A DNA stretch of 34,460 bases from UBA1731 sp964440985 (GTDB lineage: Bacteria > Verrucomicrobiota > Kiritimatiellia > RFP12 > UBA1067): assembly GCA_964440985.1 (NCBI GenBank), contig CAYTWE010000021.1, forward strand, positions 1-34,460. The letters run 5' to 3'. The position numbers and the translations under genes are program-made. Positions 25,130-31,672 of this stretch are shown in pieces. Position 1 is the stretch's first letter. The number at the start of each line of letters is the position of its first letter. The notes under the pieces were generated by a model that saw nothing but the letters and a program-made list of their open reading frames with translations, was not told where the DNA came from and did not search any database.

Positions 25130-25830
25130 TGCGGTGTCTCCGGCAGGTACTTCCTGCCTACGCGACGCACTATGCCTTCTCGCGGCTCATCCTCCGGCGG
25201 CACGGTCATCGGCTCAAGTTCATAGTCCTCGCCGTCCGCCGCCTCCCACGCTGCTGAATATATGGGGAGTCCCTGCCCGCGAAAGCGAGTCTCGAATTCC
25301 GTCCAGGCGTCCGGCCCGCGCTCCATGGGTGCGACACGGGTGAACGTTGGCGACGGCCCATCTGCACGCCCCTCGAACGGCGGAAAGCATTCCTCCGTCA
25401 CAAAGCGAAAGTACTCTTCGTGATCCGTTGCGAACTCTATCCGTCCGCCTTTCGCGAGGCGCTTCCACAGCGCACGGAGAAAAAGCGGCCCGAACAGCCT
25501 GTGGCTGTGGTGCTTGCGCTTCGGCCATGGGTCTGGGAAGAACACATATACGGTGCGCAGTCCGTGCGCCGGCAGCAGATACCAGAATGTGTACAACGCC
25601 TCGAGCCGGAGCACATGCGCATTTTCGAGCCTGAGGCGGCGGCACTTCTCGTCGAACGAGTGCACCCTGCCAAGCATCCGCTCGATACCGAGAAAATCCG
25701 CTTCAGGATGGGCTGCCGCACGGCCGGTCAGAAACCTGCCCTTCCCGCATCCGACCTCCACCTCAAGCGGACGGGTCGGGTCGAAGTCAAGCGGCAGCGG
25801 ACGGCATGGATCTGTTACTGTTATGATCAT
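25126..25830 (-). CDS. trmB: tRNA (guanine-N7-)-methyltransferase
   Basis: 234 aa. EVGCGKGRFL is the SAM-binding loop, LGIERM the acidic loop, and VFFPDPWPKRKHHSHRLF the TrmB signature with the catalytic Asp; ATDHEEY follows. The enzyme methylates G46 in the tRNA variable loop. The last 45 residues, rich in Glu and Pro, go beyond the minimal family core. The start overlaps the stop of the thioesterase gene (TGATG), and the stop overlaps queE, so three consecutive genes are translationally linked. Confidence 0.93.
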   Translation of the reverse strand: MIITVTDPCRPLPLDFDPTRPLEVEVGCGKGRFLTGRAAAHPEADFLGIERMLGRVHSFDEKCRRLRLENAHVLRLEALYTFWYLLPAHGLRTVYVFFPDPWPKRKHHSHRLFGPLFLRALWKRLAKGGRIEFATDHEEYFRFVTEECFPPFEGRADGPSPTFTRVAPMERGPDAWTEFETRFRGQGLPIYSAAWEAADGEDYELEPMTVPPEDEPREGIVRRVGRKYLPETPQ

Positions 25831-26252
25831 CAGCCCTCACAGTCCGGCGCACAGCCGATCGCATCAAGAAACCGCTTAGGCGGCGGAACAGGCCGAAACG
25901 TCTCCGTGGACACGAATGCGTGTCTTGTAAAGCCGGAAACAAGCAGTTCAGGATCACCCATGCGCCTCACTTCGCAGGCGATTTCAAGCCGTACGCCCTT
26001 CTGCGACGACACATACGCCTTCACCTCAAGAAGATCATCGTACTTTGCGGGACGGCGGTAGTTGACCTCCGCGTGCGTGACCGGCAGGGCGCAGCCATCA
26101 GCCTCGAACTCCCTGTACGTGTACCCGCACGCCCGCATAAGCTCGTTGCGGGCGCGTTCGAATATCGTGAGGTAGTTGCCGTAGTACACCACGCCCATCT
26201 GATCCGTATCGGCGTAAGGTACACGGTATTCCATCGAAATCGATTTCATCAT
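25830..26252 (-). CDS. YbgC/4-hydroxybenzoyl-CoA-type acyl-CoA thioesterase (hot-dog fold)
   Basis: 140 aa. RVPYADTDQMGVVYYGNYLTIFERARNEL holds the catalytic Asp and the helix of the YbgC/FcbC thioesterase family; VNYRRPAKYDDLL is the next conserved strand pair. Members cleave acyl-CoA or acyl-ACP thioesters; in proteobacteria YbgC associates with the Tol-Pal system, but no tol gene is present here. Two adjacent ATG codons (26252 and 26249) can serve as start; neither has a Shine-Dalgarno, and TATAAT lies 8 or 11 nt upstream. This is the first gene of a six-gene overlapping unit ending at 21206. Confidence 0.88.
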   Translation of the reverse strand: MMKSISMEYRVPYADTDQMGVVYYGNYLTIFERARNELMRACGYTYREFEADGCALPVTHAEVNYRRPAKYDDLLEVKAYVSSQKGVRLEIACEVRRMGDPELLVSGFTRHAFVSTETFRPVPPPKRFLDAIGCAPDCEG

Positions 26253-26259
26253 GTTGGGA

Positions 26260-26268
26260 ATTATACCA
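26260..26268 (-). promoter_or_regulatory. Extended -10 promoter, leaderless, for the ybgC-trmB-queE-waaA unit
   Basis: Minus strand TGTGG-TATAATT; hexamer 26260-26265. The last T lies 8 nt before the first ATG (26252) and 11 nt before the second (26249). No -35 and no Shine-Dalgarno. Confidence 0.65.
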
Positions 26269-26475
26269 CATCTCCCCCCTGCGGTTCGGAGCCGACCGTC
26301 AAAGCAGCGTTGCTCCGCGGTTTGTTAAGGTAGCGGACGCACATCACATTTGGAACCCGTGCCAGGATTTCAGCACGCCCGGTCGTCAAATGCTGGCCAC
26401 CATCGGCATCATGGGAGGCTTGAACATGTCACGAATAGCGACAAGGCGCGGGGCATACGCCAAGACGGAAGTTCG
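26269..26475. other. Gene-free stretch between the ybgC promoter and the IS remnant
   Basis: No supported gene. Open frames here have no family match or ribosome binding site. The stretch may include further decayed insertion-sequence DNA, but I could not align it to a transposase. Confidence 0.35.
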
Positions 26476-26637
26476 ATGCCACGGGTAAGACGTCTGCATT
26501 CAAAGAGGCTCGACTTCAACAGCCTCGCGGAGCACGAAGTCCATCGGCTCGAAGACTGGATCAACTCAATACACATGGAATCACTCAACGAAGAAACTGC
26601 ATACGCCTGCGATCAGCGTCTTTCCAAGGCGGCTTAA
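26476..26637 (+). pseudogene. Decayed C-terminal fragment of an IS30-family-like transposase
   Basis: The plus-strand reading contains RLDFNSLAEHEVHRLEDWIN and then ESLNEETAYA. This matches the order at the very end of IS30-type transposases, where a 'TDFSKVSxxEIxxVxxxIN' stretch is followed by 'PRKxLxxxTPxE'. The DDE catalytic core, the upstream helix-turn-helix and terminal inverted repeats are all absent, so only the last 50 or so residues survive. It is the only coding trace on the plus strand and lies about 80 nt from a tRNA pair, a typical landing zone. The family call is from memory of the motif. Confidence 0.45.
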
Positions 26638-26718
26638 GGAGTTCTTGCAGTCCCTTACAAGCCACCAAAACGGCAACCGAAGACAAAGCCAGAAATCGCC
26701 ACCGAACAGAAAAAGAAA

Positions 26719-26792
26719 TGGAGCGGGCGATGGGAATCGAACCCACGTAAGAAGCTTGGGAAGCTCCTATTCTGCCATTGAATTACGCCCGC
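26719..26792 (-). tRNA. tRNA-Gly (anticodon CCC)
   Basis: A full cloverleaf can be drawn: acceptor GCGGGCG/CGCCCGC, D arm, anticodon stem GGAGC/GCTTC with loop TTCCCAA (anticodon CCC), T arm GTGGG-TTCGATT-CCCAT, discriminator T and a genomically encoded CCA at 26719-26721. It lies 4 nt downstream of tRNA-Ser and is probably processed from the same transcript. Confidence 0.93.
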
Positions 26793-26796
26793 CTCC

Positions 26797-26886
26797 TGGC
26801 GGAGAGGGAGGGATTCGAACCCCCGATACCCGTAGGTATGCATGATTTCGAGTCATGTGCATTCAACCAGGCTCTGCCACCTCTCC
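26797..26886 (-). tRNA. tRNA-Ser (anticodon CGA)
   Basis: Class II tRNA with acceptor GGAGAGG/CCTCTCC, anticodon stem CATGA/TCATG and loop CTCGAAA (anticodon CGA, reading UCG), a long variable arm around ATACC/GGTAT, T arm with GGTTCGAATCC, discriminator G and encoded CCA at 26797-26799. It is first in a two-tRNA transcript with tRNA-Gly. Confidence 0.95.
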
Positions 26887-26906
26887 AGCGCAAAAAACGA
26901 GAGCGT

Positions 26907-26935
26907 AGGATATCACATCACGCCATTTGCGTCAA
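26907..26935 (-). promoter_or_regulatory. Promoter of the tRNA-Ser/tRNA-Gly transcript
   Basis: Minus strand TTGACG (-35, 26930-26935; five of six consensus bases), a 17-nt spacer, and TATCCT (-10, 26907-26912) preceded by TGA. Transcription would start near 26900, about 14 nt before the tRNA-Ser 5' end. Unlike the protein-gene promoters here, this one has a clear -35. Confidence 0.65.
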
Positions 26936-27025
26936 GCGGAAACGCTTTAAGGATTTCCTGCGCCACTTGGGTTGCAATTCAGCCCCCTTAACATCCGCTC
27001 GCAGTTCGTTATTGCAGTGTCCGCT

Positions 27026-27982
27026 CTATTTTACGGACTGAACGGCAGCGGGGGTACGGATTGACTTCACAAATTCGCTGAAGAAAAGCGGATAGTCAGT
27101 CGCGAAATGATCGAAACCTATGTCCCACAGCCGCCTGTAGACATCTGCGTTGCGGCCTTCTGTCCACGTAATGGTCTGAACGGTCACGCCATGCCGGTGC
27201 AGCAGCTCAATTGCACGCTTGAGAAACGGCGTTGACGGACAGAACGGATCCGCCTTGGAAAGATCGACGCGGACATGGATCTGGACCTGATCTATGCCGT
27301 CGAATCCCATGGCGGCCATTTCGTCAAGACGCTTCTGCACGAACGCTTCCGTGTTGCGCACGTTCTCATGGCTGTTGTCGCGGGGAAAGTTTCCAAGCCA
27401 GACCATTGAACGGCCATTTGGCGCAATCTTGCGCCATTCAACCACCTTGCGCCAATCCGGAGAGCAATAATACGTCTGCTCAATCACACCGAAACTGCTG
27501 GCCAACCGCGCAATCTCCGCCGGAGGCGCCCCCTTCTCGTCCACGTACAGCAGCCGTTCCGGACGCCCTCGCATCGCGGCGAAGACGGACTCCATGGTCG
27601 CGATGCGCGTGGTGGAGTATTCCTGACCGAGATACGAACCTGTATCGATGTCGCGGATTTCGTCCCATGTGAGATCCTTCACCCGCTTTTGGGCAAATTC
27701 AGGTGCAATGCCACGACCTATGCGGTGCAAATTGTCATCGTGCATGGCTATCGCCACACCGTCCTTCGTCATGCGGGCGTCGGCCTCCGGCGCAAAACCC
27801 AAGCCCCAGCACCAGAGGAACGTCTCAAGCGAATTGTCGGGACGCGTCCTGGCGCCGCCGCCACGATGTATCTGACAGCGGAACAGACCATTCTCGCGGG
27901 GGATGGGCGCGGGCTTCGCCAATTCACCAAATGCCGCGCCAAACGTCATGGCGCATACGCAAAACATTGCCGTGCTTTTCAT
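27026..27982 (-). CDS. Glycerophosphodiester phosphodiesterase family protein, exported
   Basis: 318 aa with a Sec signal peptide (1-19). The family hallmarks are present: QIHRGG (His39, Arg40), PDNSLE replacing the usual ENT, EADARMTKDGVAIAMHDDNL with Glu66, Asp68 and catalytic His81, then a TIM barrel ending GFDHFATDYPLFF. Such enzymes split glycerophosphodiesters into glycerol-3-phosphate and an alcohol, with a metal ion. AAAGGAG lies 7 nt before the ATG at 27982, which decides the start over a much longer open frame that runs into the upstream gene. It is 38 nt after the ETF-quinone oxidoreductase gene; they may share a transcript but have no evident functional link. Confidence 0.88.
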   Translation of the reverse strand: MKSTAMFCVCAMTFGAAFGELAKPAPIPRENGLFRCQIHRGGGARTRPDNSLETFLWCWGLGFAPEADARMTKDGVAIAMHDDNLHRIGRGIAPEFAQKRVKDLTWDEIRDIDTGSYLGQEYSTTRIATMESVFAAMRGRPERLLYVDEKGAPPAEIARLASSFGVIEQTYYCSPDWRKVVEWRKIAPNGRSMVWLGNFPRDNSHENVRNTEAFVQKRLDEMAAMGFDGIDQVQIHVRVDLSKADPFCPSTPFLKRAIELLHRHGVTVQTITWTEGRNADVYRRLWDIGFDHFATDYPLFFSEFVKSIRTPAAVQSVK

Positions 27983-28020
27983 AGACCGCTCCTTTACGCT
28001 TACGTCTGATGACGTCAAAC

Positions 28021-29625
28021 CTACATCCGCGTGTATCGAGGGCCGTCGCCGCCTTGCGGGAACGTCCAGTCGATGTTGCCCATCGGACACTTGATCCTGC
28101 AGGTCTTGCAGTGCATGCAGTTCGAGAAGTCGATTTCCAGGTTGCCGTCCTCCATGCGGTAGACTTCGGCAGGGCAGAATCTTGTGCATGGCGCACCGAA
28201 TCTGCGCTGACACTCCACACACTTCGCCCGGTCACGGATCTTCAGATGGCACGGCTGGTTTTCCTCATGGATGGTTCCGCTCATGAACACATCCGTAAGA
28301 CGATCCGGCATTGCAGCCGGCTCGCATCCGTCAAACGCACTGGACTTGCATGAGACCGATGAACCGCCGCCCGGCCGCAGTTCGTCCAATGCCGCCGCAT
28401 CCCCTTCGGAAAGTCCGGGAACGCGGAAGCACGGGAACAGTCCGCGGGTGATCCACGCCAGACCGGCCATTGCGACGCCGACAGGCAGTCCGTAGCAGAA
28501 GCCCGCCCGAACGTTGCGCACCCGCTTCATCTCGCGCCAGCCGGAAGTCTTCTCAAGAAGCTTTGCGTAGTCTTCTCCGGTGAGGATGCTTTCGGCCGCC
28601 GCTCTGCCGCTCTGCAACGCGATGTGAACACCCTTTATGCGGAGCGAATCGAGAAGTCCCGCCCCGTCACCGACAATCAGGACGCCTGGGGCCTGCACTT
28701 TGGGAACGGAGTAGTATCCGCCCTCCGGAATCACCTTTGCACCATAGGCAACGGTCTTTCCGCCACGGAAATGGCGCTTCACCGCTTCTGCACTTTTGAA
28801 CCGGCGGAACAGTTCGAACGGATCGACCTCCGGACGCGAATAGTCGAGCGCGTACGCATAGCCGACCATCACCTGCGTCTCCGACACGTGGTATACAAAC
28901 CCGCCGCCGTAGGTCTTGAAATCGCTTGGCCAGCCAAAGGTGTGCATCACCTCGCCTGCCGTCTGCGTACCAGCAGGCACCTCTATCAATTCCTTTATGC
29001 CAAGCGCATACGTCTGCGGGCGCACACCCTGCATCCCTTTAGACGCAATCAGCCTCTCCGTGAGGATTCCGCTGCCGCCCTCCGCAAGTATCGTGGTCTT
29101 TGCGCGAACCTCCTCCGACGGAAGATGGTTCGGCTTTTTCCTGCCGTCCCTGTCCACGCCCTTCTCACCGGTGCGTGCGCCGACGACCACGCCGTTCTCC
29201 TCTATCAGTTCGGTTACGGCGTAGCCGGTGTAGATCTCCACGCCCTCCTTCTGAGCAATGCCCGCAAGGTACTGCACCACCTTTGTGAGGGAGCCTACCG
29301 GAAACGTCTTTGAACTCATCATCGGCGGCACCCAAGGCACCTTCAAAGACCATCCCCTGCCGAGAAGCGTACGGAAGCTTTCCTTGACCACTTTCGTCTC
29401 GACCGGCAGGTGGGATATCTCGTCTTCAGTGAGAAGCCCCTTGAATCCGGACGGATCGATGATTGCGCCCGACAGAATGTGCGAACCGGCACTGCGCCCC
29501 TTGTCCAGCACAATCACTCGCGGAACAGAGCCGCCCTCCAGCTTCTTGGCCCCCCTTTTAAGGGCAATCGCAGCGGAAAGCCCGGCCGGGCCGGCTCCGA
29601 CAATCAGAACATCTGTCTCTATCAT
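28021..29625 (-). CDS. Electron-transfer flavoprotein:quinone oxidoreductase-like (FixC/FixX-type) with C-terminal Fe-S domain
   Basis: 534 aa. The FAD-binding N-terminus is DVLIVGAGPAGLSAAIALKRG; SAGSHILSGAIIDP, TFGWP and IVGDGAGLLDSLRIKGVHIAL are conserved ETF-QO features. The C-terminus carries CVECQRRFGAPCTRFCPAEVY and then NCMHCKTCRIKCP (Cys503, 506, 509, 513), ending in the typical DWTFPQGGDGP segment. Mitochondrial ETF-QO holds one 4Fe-4S cluster; this protein has eight Cys, closer to a FixX-type ferredoxin fused to FixC. It would pass electrons from electron-transfer flavoprotein to the membrane quinone pool. The etfA/etfB genes are not in the window. The start is 73 nt after ispH with a weak AGGA ribosome-binding region. 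Confidence 0.9.
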   Translation of the reverse strand: MIETDVLIVGAGPAGLSAAIALKRGAKKLEGGSVPRVIVLDKGRSAGSHILSGAIIDPSGFKGLLTEDEISHLPVETKVVKESFRTLLGRGWSLKVPWVPPMMSSKTFPVGSLTKVVQYLAGIAQKEGVEIYTGYAVTELIEENGVVVGARTGEKGVDRDGRKKPNHLPSEEVRAKTTILAEGGSGILTERLIASKGMQGVRPQTYALGIKELIEVPAGTQTAGEVMHTFGWPSDFKTYGGGFVYHVSETQVMVGYAYALDYSRPEVDPFELFRRFKSAEAVKRHFRGGKTVAYGAKVIPEGGYYSVPKVQAPGVLIVGDGAGLLDSLRIKGVHIALQSGRAAAESILTGEDYAKLLEKTSGWREMKRVRNVRAGFCYGLPVGVAMAGLAWITRGLFPCFRVPGLSEGDAAALDELRPGGGSSVSCKSSAFDGCEPAAMPDRLTDVFMSGTIHEENQPCHLKIRDRAKCVECQRRFGAPCTRFCPAEVYRMEDGNLEIDFSNCMHCKTCRIKCPMGNIDWTFPQGGDGPRYTRM

Positions 29626-29698
29626 CGCGTTGTATTCCTAATGGACATCGTTCTGCGGCAGAGGCCTGCGAGCCATTTGCCGCACAATGCAGCTTCAC

Positions 29699-30517
29699 CT
29701 ATTCCGTCGCCGAAGCGATGCGTGGAATTGTATCACAAGCAACCGGCACCCGCAACCGCGCAAGCACTGAACGGAGAGTGTCCTCCGGAGTGGACGCCCC
29801 GGATGTCACGCCAAGCACGTCAACTCCGCCAAGATCAAGACCATCAACCTCTGCATCGCTCGACACCCGCCAGGCCTTTGCACCTGCGCGTTCGGCGACT
29901 TCGACAAGACGGCGCGTGTTCGAACTGTTCGCGCTCCCGACAACAAGTACGCCAACGCTTCCGCTTTCGCGATGGCGCTCGACAAACCGGAGCACAGCCT
30001 GCTGCCGATCGCGCGTGGCGGTGCACACTCCGCGATGTTCGCCGGAATCAAGCGTCGTCTGCACAACCGTATCCACGGTCTCCCCTTGCTTGACGTCACC
30101 CGGCAGACAGGCTCCCGGCTCTCCAAGGTAGCCGCGAACCTCCGCGTGAGACGGTTCTCCAATTATGGCCGTGCGCACCCCCTTAGCGAAGTTGTCGCGT
30201 ATCTTCCTGTGCGCTGCGGCGACAAATGGACACGTTGTGTCTATGAGGCGAATCCCTCGTCTGCCGGCCTCCGCCGCCACGGACGGCGCCGCGCCATGGG
30301 CGCTCACTATCGCGACAGCTCCCTCCGGGACTTCGTCCAACGTCTCAACAAAGCGCATCCCGCGCCTCTCCAATGACTGGACGACAAGTTCGTTGTGCAC
30401 GATTTCATGCAGACAGAAAATCGGAGCATCTGCCTCGTCAAGAGCGGCGTCCGCCATTTTGATCGCCCGGTCTACACCGCCGCAGAAACCGTGCGGCGTT
30501 ATCACTTCGATGCACAC
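29699..30517 (-). CDS. ispH: 4-hydroxy-3-methylbut-2-enyl diphosphate reductase (IspH), compact
   Basis: 272 aa. The three Fe-S Cys are Cys12 (HGFCGGV), Cys96 (TTCPFV) and Cys165 (GVCTATRDRQ). HEIVHN, SAHG, EPSHAEV, GSANSSNT and GVTSGAST give the His, Glu, Ser and Asn residues that bind the diphosphate. The last step of the non-mevalonate (MEP) pathway, it makes IPP and DMAPP with two electrons. In E. coli the Cys are at 12, 96 and 197, so this protein lacks about 32 residues between the second and third. It overlaps murI by 16 nt. A DXS-like gene at the right edge belongs to the same pathway in principle. Confidence 0.92.
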   Translation of the reverse strand: MCIEVITPHGFCGGVDRAIKMADAALDEADAPIFCLHEIVHNELVVQSLERRGMRFVETLDEVPEGAVAIVSAHGAAPSVAAEAGRRGIRLIDTTCPFVAAAHRKIRDNFAKGVRTAIIGEPSHAEVRGYLGEPGACLPGDVKQGETVDTVVQTTLDSGEHRGVCTATRDRQQAVLRFVERHRESGSVGVLVVGSANSSNTRRLVEVAERAGAKAWRVSSDAEVDGLDLGGVDVLGVTSGASTPEDTLRSVLARLRVPVACDTIPRIASATE

Positions 30518-31179
30518 GACCGCACCTCCTTCAGGACATCACGGATTCTCCGCGCAACGGCGGCGGACGGATCGACAATCTCGGCGCGTCCGGCGGCCAC
30601 CTTTTCCATGAGCGGCTTCAGATGCGGAAAATGGGTGCATCCAAGGACTATCCGATCCGCGCCGGCGGCAATCATCGGCTCTATGCGTCTGCGCACAGCC
30701 TCTTCCGCCAACGGACTTGACGTGTCGCCGCTCTCAACGAGCGCAACAAGTTCATCCGCAACGGCCTCCATGATCTTCTTCACCGAACCGTTGACACGTG
30801 CGGACGTACTGCGGTACAGGCGACCGTTGAACGTTCCCCTCGTGGCGAGCACTCCCACGATTCCGGTCTTTGAGCCAAGAGCGGCGGGCTTCACCGCCGG
30901 CTCCATCCCCACAAACGGCACGTTCGGCCAGGTAGACCTCAGCGCATCAATCGCCGCAGCCGTCGCCGTGTTGCAGGCGACGACCACGACCTCGCATCCC
31001 CGGCCTATCAGATCCGCCGCTATCGATCTTGAAAGCCGGATGATTTCGTCGGATGGCCTGTTGCCGTACGGGCAATGCGCCGTGTCGGCGACATAGACAG
31101 TAGGCTCGTCAGGACACAGTCTCCTGAAGGCGTCCTCGACGCACTTTCCGCCGACACCGCTGTCGAAGAATCCGACCAA
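30502..31179 (-). CDS. murI: Glutamate racemase (MurI), short, TTG start
   Basis: 225 aa if begun at the TTG giving (M)VGFFDSGVGG, the usual MurI opening; the longer open frame to 31290 adds a stretch with no family match that overlaps the preceding gene. Catalytic Cys69 lies in VACNTATA and Cys181 in LGCTHFPHL; DTAHCPYGNRP and VLATRGT are also conserved. The enzyme interconverts L- and D-glutamate for peptidoglycan. It is about 35-40 residues shorter than common MurI, partly from a missing 'ACPxLVPLVE' part, replaced by ADELVALVESG. It overlaps ispH by 16 nt. A GTG at 31227 is an alternative start. Confidence 0.85.
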   Translation of the reverse strand: MVGFFDSGVGGKCVEDAFRRLCPDEPTVYVADTAHCPYGNRPSDEIIRLSRSIAADLIGRGCEVVVVACNTATAAAIDALRSTWPNVPFVGMEPAVKPAALGSKTGIVGVLATRGTFNGRLYRSTSARVNGSVKKIMEAVADELVALVESGDTSSPLAEEAVRRRIEPMIAAGADRIVLGCTHFPHLKPLMEKVAAGRAEIVDPSAAVARRIRDVLKEVRSCASK

Positions 31180-31204
31180 TGCCCTGCACCCCAGAGACGA
31201 ACCG

Positions 31205-31672
31205 CTACAGCTTCGCCGACAGCTCACGCACCTCGGGATGATGCCAGGCGTCAAGCGTGATTTTGCGTCCGTCATCCATCGTGACCACAAGGATGCCTTT
31301 CTTGTCCCAATGGCGTCTATCCACGGATTTCACGTCCTTGAAGAACGCATCCTTCGTGAAAGTCAGCGAACCGCGCATCTTCTCGTCATCCCATTCAAGC
31401 GACTCGCCGCGCACCTTCAGAAGATGGCAGGCGATCGCAAGTGACGCGATGAACGCAATCGACGCAAACTGGTATTGCCGCTTGATTGCATCTGTCTTCT
31501 CGCGTTCCGGGTTCTCGAGGCTCTTGTGATGCCTCTCGCAGAACTCGACCGCGTCCATCTTAGGGTACGCAACGGCGCCGTCATAGACGAACCAGCATCC
31601 AAGCCCGGCCATAAGAAGCGCGACACCGAGATGGCGCAGAAAGAACTCGCGGTTCAGCGTAAATTTCTTCAT
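31205..31672 (-). CDS. Hypothetical small membrane protein with PH-like C-terminal strands
   Basis: 155 aa. Two membrane segments are predicted by eye (about 15-33 and 69-86), separated by a basic, charged loop. The C-terminal half (about 90-150) alternates short strands and turns (ESLEWDDEKMRG, then ILVVTMDDGRKITLDAWHHP), as in bacterial PH-like domains, but I do not recognise a family. It overlaps the pgi stop codon by 4 bp (ATGA) and is followed after 25 nt by murI, so it sits in a pgi-hyp-murI-ispH unit. Function unknown; the DGRK...LDAWHHPEV ending may bind a membrane or a partner. Confidence 0.75.
   Translation of the reverse strand: MKKFTLNREFFLRHLGVALLMAGLGCWFVYDGAVAYPKMDAVEFCERHHKSLENPEREKTDAIKRQYQFASIAFIASLAIACHLLKVRGESLEWDDEKMRGSLTFTKDAFFKDVKSVDRRHWDKKGILVVTMDDGRKITLDAWHHPEVRELSAKL

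Noticed and set aside
26414..26475. Upstream extension of the IS30-like remnant in another frame
   Set aside because: A reading with GGLNMSR resembles the transposase 'RGTNEN' region only loosely, and the distance to the C-terminal fragment is about 14 residues too long.
29654..29684. TGCGGCA/TGCCGCA inverted repeat between ispH and the ETF-QO gene as a terminator
   Set aside because: Seven base pairs with a 17-nt loop and no T-tract; not convincing.
29727..29735. TGATACAAT inside the end of ispH as a promoter for the ETF-QO gene
   Set aside because: It is explained by coding sequence (codons for Asp-Thr-Ile) and lies 102 nt from the start; no -35. Possible but not supported.
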